A DNA stretch of 64,000 bases from NORP181 sp047623555 (GCA_047623555.1 JBLHMP010000006.1:1-64000); one strand, 5' to 3'. Positions 7,902-17,524 are shown, counted from the stretch's first letter. Numbers and translations are program-made. The notes: a model not told the origin generated them from the sequence alone.

Positions 7902-9038
7902 ATGATGAATCCCAGTAGTGAAGCTGAACTGGCCGAGATGGTGGCCGCTGCAACTGGCGCTTTGGCGATCCAGGGGGGCGGGACACGTGGTGTTTCGGTG
8001 CCCGGTACTGTGCTGAGTCTGGCCGGGTTAAGTGGTGTTGATTTGTATGAGCCGGGGTCGCTGACCATTGTTGCCGGGGCGGGCACGCCGCTGGCCGCGA
8101 TCGAGGCGGTATTGTCAGAGCAAAACCAGCGTCTGGCGTTTGAGCCGATGGATCACCGCGGGCTAATGGGTACAACGGGCGAGCCGACGATCGGTGGCGT
8201 TGTGGCGGCCAATGTGTCGGGGCCGCGGCGCATTCAGGCCGGGGCGTGTCGGGATTTTCTGCTTGGGGTTCGGTTTGTCGATGGAGCCGGTGTTGCGATC
8301 AAAAACGGTGGGCGGGTGATGAAAAATGTCACCGGCTATGATCTGGTCAAGTTATTGGCGGGCAGTTGGGGGACGTTGGGCGTGCTGTCGCAAGTGTCGC
8401 TTAAGGTGCTGCCGGTGTCTGAGACGCAAATGACGCTGATGATCCGGGATGTCGATGTGCAAGGGGCCGTCGCCACGATGTCGAGGGCTTTGGGGTCGCC
8501 GTTTGAGGTGTCTGGCGCCGCGTTTTGTCCGGGCGAAGACGCAACTGTTATGATCCGGATTGAAGGGTTTGCACCGTCAGTGGCGTATCGGGTGTCACAG
8601 CTGAGCGAACTGCTCGAGAGCTATGGCGATATCAGTTTGACAGAGGATGCGGCGGCTTCGGCAGCGATCTGGGTCGGCATTCGTGATGTAAAAACGTTCA
8701 ACGCGACACCGGGGGATGTCTGGCGATTGTCGGTCAAACCCTCGGATGCACCAGAGGTTTCGGAACGGTTGTTGGCAGAGGGCCTGTTGTTTGACTGGGG
8801 CGGCGGATTGATCTGGGCGCGTGTCCCCGAAGGCACCGATTTGCGCGCGCGCATTGGGTCGTTTGCAGGCCACGCAACGTTGGTTCGCGCCAGTGCCGAA
8901 ACCAGACAGCAGCTGGGCATGTTCCAGGCGCAACCGGCACCCTTGGAAGCGATCAGTGCCGGATTACGGGCGCGGTTTGATCCGCGTGGGATATTCAATC
9001 AGGGCCTGATGCAGGGCCCGGCCGAGGGTACGAATTAA
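7902..9038 (+). CDS. glcE: Glycolate oxidase FAD-binding subunit GlcE
   Basis: GlcE is the second FAD-binding subunit of glycolate oxidase. The protein has the PCMH fold: LAIQGGGTRGVSVPG near residue 20, AFEPMDHRGLMG with GEPTIGGVVAANVSGPRR near residue 100, and VMKNVTGYDLVKLLAGSWGTLGV near residue 145. I prefer the ATG at 7902 (or 7905), with AAAAGAAG before it, over the in-frame TTG at 7887, which lies inside the repeat. Length from 7902 is 378 residues. Its stop overlaps the glcF start (TAATG). Confidence 0.93.
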   Translation: MMNPSSEAELAEMVAAATGALAIQGGGTRGVSVPGTVLSLAGLSGVDLYEPGSLTIVAGAGTPLAAIEAVLSEQNQRLAFEPMDHRGLMGTTGEPTIGGVVAANVSGPRRIQAGACRDFLLGVRFVDGAGVAIKNGGRVMKNVTGYDLVKLLAGSWGTLGVLSQVSLKVLPVSETQMTLMIRDVDVQGAVATMSRALGSPFEVSGAAFCPGEDATVMIRIEGFAPSVAYRVSQLSELLESYGDISLTEDAAASAAIWVGIRDVKTFNATPGDVWRLSVKPSDAPEVSERLLAEGLLFDWGGGLIWARVPEGTDLRARIGSFAGHATLVRASAETRQQLGMFQAQPAPLEAISAGLRARFDPRGIFNQGLMQGPAEGTN

Positions 9039-10351
9039 TGCAGACCACATTCACCCCTGAGCAGCTGAAAGACCCGGCGATTGAGATGTCCAACGCGATT
9101 TTACGGTCTTGCGTTCATTGCGGGTTTTGCACGGCCACATGCCCGACCTATCAGGTGCTGGGCGATGAATTGGACAGTCCGCGCGGGCGTATCTATCTGA
9201 TCAAGGACATGCTGGAAAACAACCGGGTGCCGGACGCTAAAACCGTGCTGCATATCGACCGCTGCCTGTCCTGTCTGGCCTGCATGACGACCTGCCCGTC
9301 GGGTGTGCATTACATGCATTTGGTCGACCATGCCCGCGCCTATATTGAGGATAATTACAAACGTCCGTTTGGCGATCGTGCGTTGCGCTGGATACTGGCG
9401 CAGATCCTGCCCTATCCGACGCGGTTTCGCCTGGCTTTGTTGGGCGCAAAAATCGGCCGTCCCTTTGCCGGGTTGATGCCTGACGCGCGGTTGCGTGCCA
9501 TGCTTGAGATGGCGCCAAAACAAATCCCACCGGTCAGTCGCAATGATGATCCGCAGAGTTTTGCGCCCAAAACGGCGAAAAAGATGCGTGTTGCGCTGAT
9601 GACCGGCTGTGCGCAAAAGGCGCTGAACACTGATATCAACGATGCCACCATCCGTCTGTTGCGCCGTTTGGGCTGCGAGGTTGTGGTGGCCAAAGGGGCT
9701 GGCTGTTGCGGGGCGTTGACACACCATATGGGCAAAGTTGAGGACAGCCACAAAAGCGCTGCGGCCAATATCCGCGCCTGGAGTGCCGAGATGGCGGGCG
9801 ACGGGCTGGATGCGATTGTCATCAACACCAGCGGTTGCGGCACCACGGTCAAGGATTATGGCCATATGTTCCGCAATGATCCTTTGGCGAATGAGGCCAA
9901 AGCCGTTTCTGACATCGCAATGGACATCAGCGAAGTGCTGATGAAGCTGGACATGCCGCAAGGCAGCCAGGATTTGACCGTCGCCTATCACGCGGCTTGT
10001 TCTCTGCAACACGGTCAGCAGATCAAAACCTACCCCAAGGACCTGTTGAAACGCGCCGGGTTTCGGGTGGTTGAGCCCGCTGACAGCCATCTGTGTTGTG
10101 GGTCGGCCGGGACCTATAACCTGATGCAGCCCGAGATTTCCAAACAGCTAAAGGCGCGCAAAGTGAAAACGCTTGAGGCCAAATCGCCGGACGTGATTGC
10201 CGCCGGAAATATCGGCTGCATGATGCAGATTGGGTCGGCCACCGAGATACCAATTGTGCATACGGTTGAGTTGCTGGATTGGGCGACGGGCGGGCCTAAG
10301 CCGCCTGCGATGGGGGATGTGGGGATGGTTTGTATTCCGGTTCTACGGTAG
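9038..10351 (+). CDS. glcF: Glycolate oxidase iron-sulfur subunit GlcF
   Basis: GlcF carries two [4Fe-4S] clusters and two CCG domains and relays electrons from GlcDE to the membrane quinone pool. The 437 residues include CVHCGFCTATCPTYQ near residue 25 and CLSCLACMTTCPSGV near residue 75, both of C-x2-C-x2-C-x3-C-P type. Later come the cysteine-rich motifs GAGCCGALTHHMG, AACSLQHGQQ and CCGSAGTYN. It overlaps glcE by one base and ends the operon. Confidence 0.95.
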   Translation: MQTTFTPEQLKDPAIEMSNAILRSCVHCGFCTATCPTYQVLGDELDSPRGRIYLIKDMLENNRVPDAKTVLHIDRCLSCLACMTTCPSGVHYMHLVDHARAYIEDNYKRPFGDRALRWILAQILPYPTRFRLALLGAKIGRPFAGLMPDARLRAMLEMAPKQIPPVSRNDDPQSFAPKTAKKMRVALMTGCAQKALNTDINDATIRLLRRLGCEVVVAKGAGCCGALTHHMGKVEDSHKSAAANIRAWSAEMAGDGLDAIVINTSGCGTTVKDYGHMFRNDPLANEAKAVSDIAMDISEVLMKLDMPQGSQDLTVAYHAACSLQHGQQIKTYPKDLLKRAGFRVVEPADSHLCCGSAGTYNLMQPEISKQLKARKVKTLEAKSPDVIAAGNIGCMMQIGSATEIPIVHTVELLDWATGGPKPPAMGDVGMVCIPVLR

Positions 10352-10466
10352 GGATTTGGGGAGCTGTGCGGCTAAGGGGGACGAACGCGTAGAGCCCAAT
10401 ATAGCCTTGAGTTCACTTTGTACCAAGGAGCTACGGTTCACGAAATTCAAAAAGGGCTTATCATCA

Positions 10467-10822
10467 ATGGCGTCAATCAAGTTGTCTGAAAAACTGGCGA
10501 TGTTTTCGAGCCATTGGGACCCACATGTTGTCGCGGACTATAATCAAAGTGAAGTTATGGTTGTGAAATTTCAAGGCGAATTCCCGTTCCATAAGCATGA
10601 TGAAACAGATGACTTTTCTATGTTCTCGAAGGTGAAATGACGATGGACATCGAGGGTAAGCCCTCCCACCTTGTGAAGGCAGGGGAGTTGTTTGTTGTCC
10701 CCAAAGGCGTCGTGCATAGGCCACGCGCAGAAAACGAAGTTAAGGCCATGCTGATAGAACCAAAGGGCGAACCAAATTCTGGCGATTCCGATCGAGAAGC
10801 CGCGCCAAAGCCACGTATTTGA
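10467..10822 (+). pseudogene. Cupin-domain protein, single frameshift
   Basis: The first frame gives MASIKLSEKLAMFSSHWDPH through FPFHKHDETDDF, the first cupin motif with its metal-binding His residues. After the T-run at 10614-10617 the match moves to another frame: LEGEMTMDIEG, then AGELFVVPKGVVHRP, the second cupin motif. Adding one T would restore a 118-residue single-domain cupin ending in APKPRI. Either a recent loss of function or one sequencing indel explains this. Substrate unknown. Confidence 0.75.
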
Positions 10823-11061
10823 GATAACGCACAACTGTCGCTAAGTCCGCTTTTAGGCACAAGGTCAATCTCGGTTGCCAAGCCGAGGCAGGCTAACATC
10901 CGCACCGGTTTTCCGCGACACTGGCAGTACGCAAAGCCTGATAAACATCAAGTCAACAAGGTGTCCATTCTCCCTGGCGAAATTGGCTTAGTATCCACAA
11001 ACTGGTAACGTCGGTGAATACGTCTAGTATCAACGCGAACGGTATTTATCAGGTGGTTTTC

Positions 11062-11604
11062 ATGTCCGATCTCATCTTACTTGGCCTGCCCGGCTCATTG
11101 CGCCAAGGCGCGACCAATCGAAAGCTGCTGCACGAGGCCGCCCGGCTGTTTGGGCCTGCGACCTATGTCGAGGCCGATTTGCGATTGCCGCTATATGATG
11201 GCGATGACGAGGTCGCGACGGGTATTCCAGCGGCGGTTCAGACCCTTGCCGATCAGGTCACGGCGGCGGATGCGGTGGTGATTTCGACGCCAGAATAAAA
11301 TTCGATGTTGTCGGGCGTGTTGAAAAACGCGCTCGACTGGGTCAGCCGGACCGAGGGTGCCCCATGGATGGATAAACCTGTGGCGGTGATGTCTGCGGCT
11401 GCGGGGCGATCGGGCGGGGTGCTGGCGCTGACGTCATTGCGCGCCTCTATCCGGGCTTTTCAACCGCGCGTGTTGCAGGGGCCGGATGTTGCAGTCGCCG
11501 GCAGTGGTAAGCAATTTGACGATAATGGTCGGTTGATAAGCGAGCAATATATCCAAGCCCTGACCATCCTGATGGGAAAATTACGTGCGGATGCAACGCG
11601 TTAG
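11062..11604 (+). pseudogene. NAD(P)H-dependent FMN reductase with an internal stop
   Basis: The frame from 11062 reads MSDLILLGLPGSLRQGATNRK, the flavin-binding start of NADPH-dependent FMN reductases (SsuE/ChrR-like flavodoxin fold). It stops at TAA 11296-11298. The same frame goes straight on with NSMLSGVLKNALDWVSR to 11604. The family motif here is STPEYN, and the Tyr codon has become TAA. The rest of the gene is intact (180 codons), so one base change inactivated it, unless the stop is read through. Its end overlaps the convergent VOC gene. Confidence 0.8.
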
Positions 11605-11996
11605 GTTTGTGTCACACTGATCTCAATCAGGTTGCCATCGGGGTCGCGCACATACAGTGACAGGATCGGACCGGTGGCACCGGTGCGTTTGATCGGACCC
11701 TGTTCGACCGCGATGTTGTGTTTGGACAGATGCGTCTGCCAGTCTGCAAGCGGGGCTTGCGTCAGAAAACACAGATCGGCGGAACCGGGGGTGGGGTGGC
11801 GCGCGTTGGGTTCAAATTCAGCGCCTTGAACGTGCAGGTTGATCTTTTGGCGGCCAAAATTCAGGGCGGTGCGTATGGTACCATCTGTGGGCTGAAAGGT
11901 CTCGGCGCCCATCCCCAGAATGTTGGTGTAAAACGCCACTGTTGCGTCCAGGTCGGTGACGGTTAGCACCAGATGGTCCAATGACTCTATGCGCAT
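11601..11996 (-). CDS. VOC (glyoxalase/bleomycin-resistance) family protein
   Basis: The 131-residue protein starts MRIESLDHLVLTVTDLDATVAFY and ends with the VOC signature SLYVRDPDGNLIEISV, whose Glu is a metal ligand; the N-terminal His (residue 8) is another. Such proteins bind a divalent metal and act on small molecules as isomerases, lyases, dioxygenases or resistance proteins. The start at 11996 has AAAGGAC upstream. The longer upstream reading frame lacks family similarity. The specific substrate cannot be told. Confidence 0.85.
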   Translation of the reverse strand: MRIESLDHLVLTVTDLDATVAFYTNILGMGAETFQPTDGTIRTALNFGRQKINLHVQGAEFEPNARHPTPGSADLCFLTQAPLADWQTHLSKHNIAVEQGPIKRTGATGPILSLYVRDPDGNLIEISVTQT

Positions 11997-12037
11997 GGTG
12001 ATTGTCCTTTTGGCCGGGTGAGAGTACAGTTTGTGCC

Positions 12038-12841
12038 ATGAAAGCCGCCCCAGAAACCAGCGAAAACCAAAGCGATGTGATGGACCCGGCCCGCGCCGCC
12101 GCGTTTCAGGTGGCCATGGGCCTATCCCCGGATATTGCGGATGGCACGCCTTTGCCGCCGTTTTTCCATCAACTGTATTTCTGGTCACCTCGGCCGCCTG
12201 ATCTGTTGGGGCGTGACGGGCATCCGCAGGTTGGCGGCCTGATCCCCGATATGGGTCTGCCCAGGCGCATGTGGGCCGGGGGGCGATTGACCTTTGGCAC
12301 GCCTTTGATCGCCGGGTGCGCGGCGTTGCGGACTTCGGTGGTTGAGCAGGCAACGCATAAATCCGGACGCAGTGGGCCGTTGGGCTTTGTCACCCTGCGC
12401 CATGAATTTCGACAACACGATACCCTGTGCCTGAGTGAATGGCAGGATCTGGTTTATCGGCAAGATCCGTCACCAGATGCGCCCCGTCCCGTTGCCCCAC
12501 AGGCCCGTCAGGACGAAACAGATCGGCGGGAAATGGCGTTTGATTCGACCCTGCTGTTTCGCTATTCGGCGCTAACGTTTAATGGGCATCGCATTCATTA
12601 CGATCTGGATTATGCCCGTGATGTCGAAGGCTACGATGGGTTGGTCGTGCATGGGCCGTTGCTGGCCCAGCACCTGATGTTAATGGCGACAGATTTGATG
12701 GGCCCACTGACCGAGTTTTCATTCCGCGCCTCATCGCCGCTGATGCATTTTGAAACGGCAGAGTTTTGTCGCAACGGCAACAATCTGTGGGTGCGCGCAC
12801 CGGATGGTCGCCAATGTATGAGCGCGGTTGCGGCGTTATAG
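12038..12841 (+). CDS. MaoC/FAS1-like hotdog-fold dehydratase
   Basis: This 267-residue protein resembles two-domain hydroxyacyl-CoA/ACP dehydratases with an N-terminal FAS1-like domain (LPPFFHQLYFWSP, MWAGGRLTFGTPL). A C-terminal hotdog follows (LFRYSALTFNGHRIHYDLDYA, then EGYDGLVVHGPLLAQHL). The FNxHRIHYD sequence carries the catalytic His typical of mesaconyl-C4-CoA hydratase-like proteins. It starts at an ATG shortly after the divergent VOC gene and overlaps the end of the convergent FAD oxidoreductase by a few bases. Which acyl-CoA it hydrates is unknown. Confidence 0.8.
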   Translation: MKAAPETSENQSDVMDPARAAAFQVAMGLSPDIADGTPLPPFFHQLYFWSPRPPDLLGRDGHPQVGGLIPDMGLPRRMWAGGRLTFGTPLIAGCAALRTSVVEQATHKSGRSGPLGFVTLRHEFRQHDTLCLSEWQDLVYRQDPSPDAPRPVAPQARQDETDRREMAFDSTLLFRYSALTFNGHRIHYDLDYARDVEGYDGLVVHGPLLAQHLMLMATDLMGPLTEFSFRASSPLMHFETAEFCRNGNNLWVRAPDGRQCMSAVAAL

Positions 12842-13870
12842 CGACGCCTCGACCCGAAAATCGGCGTGCACATTGTCGACACCGTCCAACAGCAGGTCGG
12901 CCATGATCTCGGCAATTTTAGGCGCCACGCCAAAACCGATCTTAAAGCCGCCATTGGCGATGAACTGACCGGGATAAAGCGGATGCGCGCCCAGTATCGG
13001 CGCCCGGCTTTTGGCACGCGGGCGCACGCTGGCCCAGCGTTCAATAACCTCGGTCCCTTGCAGTACGGGCACCGCCGCAACCACGCGGGCGATGATATCG
13101 TCCAGCGCGTCATCGGTGCTGGTGGGGTCGTCATAGAACCGTTCGCTGGTGGAACCGATGGCCACAGTGCCGTCATCATGCGGAATAATGTGGATGAAAT
13201 CGGCAAACAATTGCGGAGCGTTACCGGCATCATAGCGCAACAACGCGGCCTGACCTTTGACGCCATTTCCCACGTCTTTGTCGAATTTGGTGCTCAGGTC
13301 TTTGAGGTCGGCAACGCCGGTGGCATGTAAAACCAGACCCTGATCCGGGGCATTAGAGACAATTTCAACACCTTTCGCCCGCAATCCGGCGACCAATGCG
13401 GCGATGGCGCGGCGCGGATGGATGCGCGCGCTTAGGGTGTCGTGAATGACAAACCCCGACGGGCTGGGCGGGCACCATTCGCCAATCTCAGCGGCAGGTA
13501 ACACCGTCCACTGGGCCTTGCCGCGCCACAGGGTATTGGCGTTATCAGCGCGTTGATGTGCGAGGCCCAGCGTGTGGTCATCAGCGATGGGTTGCAACCG
13601 ACCAATGCGCGCATAGCCGGGGGAAACGCCGCCCGCCGCCGCGACATCGGCCCAAAAGGTTTCCGCCAAAATCAGGCTCTCGAACTGGAAATCGGTCTTG
13701 GCCTTCCAGTTTTCCGGCACATGCGGCGCAAGGGCGCCAACGATGCCGCCACTGGCCCCGGCACCGGGACCATAGGGGTCAATCACCCGCACTTTGGCGC
13801 CGCGCTGTACGCAGATCCAGGCGATAGACAGGCCAAAAATACCGGCACCTCGTATGGTTACATCGACCAT
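12836..13870 (-). CDS. DadA-type FAD-dependent oxidoreductase, candidate MnmC(o) partner
   Basis: The 344-residue protein starts MVDVTIRGAGIFGLSIAW, a Rossmann FAD-binding motif, followed by GASGGIVGALAPHVPENW. It ends with FIANGGFKIGFGVAPKIAEI, the C-terminal FAD motif of glycine/D-amino-acid oxidases. Divergent and 61 bp away is mnmD. In E. coli the equivalent FAD domain and methyltransferase domain are fused as MnmC, which converts cmnm5s2U34 to nm5s2U and then mnm5s2U in tRNA. I infer that this enzyme could supply the demethylating step. General amine oxidase activity is the alternative. Confidence 0.75.
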   Translation of the reverse strand: MVDVTIRGAGIFGLSIAWICVQRGAKVRVIDPYGPGAGASGGIVGALAPHVPENWKAKTDFQFESLILAETFWADVAAAGGVSPGYARIGRLQPIADDHTLGLAHQRADNANTLWRGKAQWTVLPAAEIGEWCPPSPSGFVIHDTLSARIHPRRAIAALVAGLRAKGVEIVSNAPDQGLVLHATGVADLKDLSTKFDKDVGNGVKGQAALLRYDAGNAPQLFADFIHIIPHDDGTVAIGSTSERFYDDPTSTDDALDDIIARVVAAVPVLQGTEVIERWASVRPRAKSRAPILGAHPLYPGQFIANGGFKIGFGVAPKIAEIMADLLLDGVDNVHADFRVEASL

Positions 13871-13931
13871 TGCCAAAACAGCGTCCTTTCTACAGAGTCG
13901 CGTCGTTACCCCTCTGATATGGAAATAAGAC

Positions 13932-14597
13932 ATGGTGCGCCAGCAGGCCAGATTGAATTGGGTGGATGGGCAGATCCCGGTATCCGAACAATTCGACGAT
14001 CCGTATTTCTCAAAACAGGACGGATTGGCCGAAACGCGGCATGTGTTTCTGGGTGGCAATGACCTGCCTGCCCGGTTTAGACCCGGTTTTCATGTGGCTG
14101 AACTTGGTTTTGGCACTGGGTTAAATATGCTGACGGTTTGGGCCGCGTGGGAGCAGAACGGGCAACATACTGCCCTGCGTTTCACCAGTTTTGAGGCGTT
14201 TCCAATGGCTTTGAGTGATATGGCAAAGGCATTGCAGGCCTTTCCAGAGCTGGCCAATTGGCGGAATCGGTTTCTGGCGGTTTGGGATGGGGAGTCCTGT
14301 GACCTTGGAACCTTGCAGGTCAAGGTCATAGCAGGGGATGCCCGCGAAACATTACCGGTTTGGAATGGTCAGGCGGATGCGTGGTTCCTCGATGGGTTTT
14401 CACCGGCGAAAAACCCCGAACTATGGGAACCTGAACTGATGGCCGATGTGGCGCGTCACACGGCCCGCGGCGGAACGGCCGCGACATACACTGCCGCCGG
14501 GTTCGTGCGGCGCGGCCTTGAGACGGCTGGTTTCAACGTCACGCGCGCACCGGGGTTTGGCCGTAAACGCCATATGACACAGGCAAAACTGGCATGA
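13932..14597 (+). CDS. mnmD: tRNA wobble-uridine methyltransferase MnmD (MnmC methyltransferase domain)
   Basis: This stand-alone DUF752 methyltransferase of 221 residues would methylate nm5s2U34 of tRNA to mnm5s2U. It shows the SAM-binding motif AELGFGTGLNML near residue 55 and the family hallmark AWFLDGFSPAKNPELW near residue 153. The C-terminus, with GFNVTRAPGFGRKRHM, is also typical. Its start is 61 bp from a divergent FAD oxidoreductase, and its stop overlaps the next gene by 4 bp (ATGA). Confidence 0.92.
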   Translation: MVRQQARLNWVDGQIPVSEQFDDPYFSKQDGLAETRHVFLGGNDLPARFRPGFHVAELGFGTGLNMLTVWAAWEQNGQHTALRFTSFEAFPMALSDMAKALQAFPELANWRNRFLAVWDGESCDLGTLQVKVIAGDARETLPVWNGQADAWFLDGFSPAKNPELWEPELMADVARHTARGGTAATYTAAGFVRRGLETAGFNVTRAPGFGRKRHMTQAKLA

Positions 14598-15463
14598 GAG
14601 AGCAGCGCAATAACGTCCAGTTGGGCATCATACTGATGCTTGCCACCACCCTGGTATTTGCGGCGCAAGACGGCATTTCGCGGCATTTGGCCGGGGAATA
14701 TAACGTGCTGATGGTGGTGATGATCCGCTATTGGTTTTTTGGTGCGTTTGTCATCGCCATTGCCTCGCGCTCTGGCGGTCTCCGACGGGTCGCGCACACC
14801 ACGCAGCCTATTTTACAGATGTTCCGGGGCGCGCTGTTGGCGGGCGAGGTCTGCGTTATGGTTCTGGCCTTTACCGTCCTTGGCCTGATCGAAAGCCACG
14901 CGGTGTTCACCTGCTATCCACTACTGATCGCCGCCCTGTCCGGGCCAATTTTGGGCGAAGGTGTTGGCTGGCGGCGCTGGGTGGCGATTGGGCTTGGCTT
15001 TATCGGCGTATTGGTCATTTTGCAGCCGGGCATGGCAGTGTTTGACCCGGCGGCGATTATCCCGTTGGCCTCGGCGGTGATGTTCGCGCTTTACGGTCTG
15101 CTAACGCGCTTTGCGGCGCGCAAGGACGACACCGCCACCAGCTTTTTCTGGACGGGTGTTACCGGGGCGGTGGTGATGACCGCGGTTGGCGTCTGGTTCT
15201 GGGAGCCAATGAGCGGGCCAGACTGGGGCTGGATGTCGGTGCTTTGTGTGACCGGGGTGTTGGGGCATTGGTTGTTGATCAAATGTTACGACGTCGCCGA
15301 GGCCAGTGCGGTGCAACCGTTTGCCTATTTCCAACTGGTCTTTGCCGCCATTCTGGCGATGACGTTCTTTGGTGAAACCATCCGGGCCAATGTGGCGCTT
15401 GGCGTGGCAATGATTGTCGGGGCCGGGCTGTTCACCCTATGGCGCGAACGAACGCAGGGTTGA
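14594..15463 (+). CDS. EamA-family (DMT superfamily) permease
   Basis: The 289-residue protein has about ten hydrophobic helices in two EamA repeats (GIILMLATTLVFAAQDGISRH at the N-terminus, and a second repeat from about residue 150). These inner-membrane transporters carry small metabolites or export amino acids. The substrate cannot be read from sequence. Its ATG overlaps the mnmD stop, so the two are co-transcribed; its 3' end overlaps the convergent transglycosylase gene by 27 bp. Confidence 0.88.
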   Translation: MREQRNNVQLGIILMLATTLVFAAQDGISRHLAGEYNVLMVVMIRYWFFGAFVIAIASRSGGLRRVAHTTQPILQMFRGALLAGEVCVMVLAFTVLGLIESHAVFTCYPLLIAALSGPILGEGVGWRRWVAIGLGFIGVLVILQPGMAVFDPAAIIPLASAVMFALYGLLTRFAARKDDTATSFFWTGVTGAVVMTAVGVWFWEPMSGPDWGWMSVLCVTGVLGHWLLIKCYDVAEASAVQPFAYFQLVFAAILAMTFFGETIRANVALGVAMIVGAGLFTLWRERTQG

Positions 15464-17395
15464 TCCGGCTAATTCCTCTGAAAACGGAATCGGCAGCGGG
15501 TTTTGCCCGGTGCGGGCGCGATAGACCGGCAGGCTCTCGGTGACGCGCATGACATAGTTGCGGGTCTCGTTGAACGGGATGTATTCGATCCAGTCGACCA
15601 TATCTATGTCACCTGTGCGTGGGTCGCCAAAATCGGTCATCCAACGCAACGGTCGCCCCGGTCCGGCGTTATATCCGGCGGCCATCATCACCACGTTCCC
15701 GCCAAACCTGCCCGCCAGCCCGGCAAGGTAATTCGACCCTAACTTGGCATTATAGCGCCATTCACTGGTCAGCCGCTCGGTGCTGTGTTGTCCCTGAATA
15801 CCAAGGTTTTTGGCCACCACTTTGGCGGTGGCAGGCATTACCTGCATCAATCCGCGTGCGCCTGCTCCGCTGACAACGACCGGGTCAAATTCGCTCTCGC
15901 GACGGGCGATGGCGAGCACCATTTCCGGCGCCATAGGCAGGCGTATTTTGCCAACCGGATGCACCGGGTAATAGGCTTCGTGTAATACAACCGCCTGCCG
16001 CGCGGCGCGTTTGGCGATCATGACGGCCAGATGAGGCCGGTCAAGCGACAGCGCCATCGCGCCCAATTGCGCGCCTTGCTCCGGTGTCAGGCTTTCGACC
16101 AGATGGGTCAGAAACCGTTCGGCCAAATCGGATTCACCGGCGTCCAGCATGACAAGACCGGCCTGCAACACGGTTGAATCCATAAACGCGGCCTTGCGCC
16201 AGGGTGGCGTTGTCGGTGGATTGGCCAAAAGCGGATCAAACGGCAACCCGGCCCGTTCAGCCGCCAGCAATCCGTAAAACGACGTCTGATAACGGGCGCC
16301 CTCGCCGTAGGCCTTTGCGGCCTCGGCCTTGTTGCCCAACGCCTCATGTGCCCGCCCGAGCCAGTATCCGGCGCGCCCCTTTGAAATGGGTGATGCAATC
16401 GCCGCATCAAAATGCTGGAAATGGCGTAGGGCGGTTGATGGATCGTTCAGTTTTCGCAAGGCCAGAAAACCGGCCAACCATTCAAGATCGGCATAGGCCG
16501 ACCCTTCGGTGAGGAAATGGCTGGCGGCAATGTGATAGGCGCGCTCGGGATCGCCCGCGCGCATGGTTTGGCGGGCAAGCGCGGCGCGTCGACCTGCCCA
16601 TTTGCTTGGCTCGCCCAACGCGGCAAGGCTGGTGCTGTGTTCCAACAACAGATCAATGGCGCTCGCGTCCAGGCCTTTGCGGTCACGCCAGACAAAGCGA
16701 TCATGCGCCAACCCGGGCGAATTTTTCAGATGTGTCGGCACAGCGGCGATGCGCGTGTCGACACCGGGGGCGCGTTCGATCAGGGTAATACGGGCTTCGG
16801 CCAAGGCGCGCTGATCATCGCTGACCAGATTGAACATGCGTTTGGAGTTGACCATATGGTCATCCCACAACAGGCGATCCAGTCGCGCCTCGTGATGCGG
16901 GGCGAGTAATTTTTGGTGTTGTTTCAGATAGTCCGCGAAAATCGCCGACCCCATTGGCATGGTCCGCCATGCCAGCACCAAATTAGCCTCGGCTTCGCCC
17001 TTTCGTCCGGTGGCGATCAGGGCTTTGGCCTCGGTCAGAACACCTTCGGGGGATTGCGGTGGAGTGTCGGCAAAAAACGCCAGAATTTGCGATGTGCTGG
17101 CACCATCAAAGGCGGTCTCGCTCTTTTTGCGCAACCAGGCAAGGCCGGGCCAGTCCGGGTGGCGTTTGAGGAACGACATAACGTCGTCCGGTGATCCACG
17201 CCCGGCGCGCAAGCGGTGCCATTCGATAACATCCCGCGCGATTGTGCCGTTTTTACCGCTAGCTTTTTGGGCGTTGTCCCATTCGCCATTGCGCATGTAC
17301 ATCATGCCCGCGGAGAGCTGTTTGGCTTCATCCGCAACCGCCGGCACACATAGTGCCGAACAAAGAACCATTACAACGGCCAGAATCCGCGTCAT
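15437..17395 (-). CDS. Soluble lytic murein transglycosylase (Slt70-like)
   Basis: This periplasmic enzyme cleaves peptidoglycan glycan strands to 1,6-anhydro products. The signal peptide is MTRILAVVMVLCSALCVPAVA. A long helical superhelix domain follows (about residues 25-460). The SLT domain then carries AIARRESEFDP, with the catalytic Glu, followed by GARGLMQVMPATAK and GYNAGPGR. I chose the ATG at 17395 because AGGAA lies at proper distance, whereas the ATG at 17404 abuts it. Length is 652 residues. Confidence 0.92.
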   Translation of the reverse strand: MTRILAVVMVLCSALCVPAVADEAKQLSAGMMYMRNGEWDNAQKASGKNGTIARDVIEWHRLRAGRGSPDDVMSFLKRHPDWPGLAWLRKKSETAFDGASTSQILAFFADTPPQSPEGVLTEAKALIATGRKGEAEANLVLAWRTMPMGSAIFADYLKQHQKLLAPHHEARLDRLLWDDHMVNSKRMFNLVSDDQRALAEARITLIERAPGVDTRIAAVPTHLKNSPGLAHDRFVWRDRKGLDASAIDLLLEHSTSLAALGEPSKWAGRRAALARQTMRAGDPERAYHIAASHFLTEGSAYADLEWLAGFLALRKLNDPSTALRHFQHFDAAIASPISKGRAGYWLGRAHEALGNKAEAAKAYGEGARYQTSFYGLLAAERAGLPFDPLLANPPTTPPWRKAAFMDSTVLQAGLVMLDAGESDLAERFLTHLVESLTPEQGAQLGAMALSLDRPHLAVMIAKRAARQAVVLHEAYYPVHPVGKIRLPMAPEMVLAIARRESEFDPVVVSGAGARGLMQVMPATAKVVAKNLGIQGQHSTERLTSEWRYNAKLGSNYLAGLAGRFGGNVVMMAAGYNAGPGRPLRWMTDFGDPRTGDIDMVDWIEYIPFNETRNYVMRVTESLPVYRARTGQNPLPIPFSEELAGSTLRSFAP

Positions 17396-17524
17396 TGCTT
17401 GCATTTCCTGATCAACCAAGGCTAGAGCCTATAAAGATATACTGTGTCGTGCCGCAATCAATACACAATTGTAGCAGGGCATTCATTTAGCGGACCCATG
17501 CCGGACCATAAAGGGAGCATACCC

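Noticed and set aside
9101..10090. A 329-codon minus-strand frame opposite glcF
   Set aside because: Antisense shadow; the plus strand carries conserved Fe-S and CCG motifs.
11997..12353. Upstream extension of the VOC gene start to 12353
   Set aside because: The extra 119 codons are low-complexity shadow of the divergent dehydratase gene; ATG 11996 has a binding site and fits the family length.
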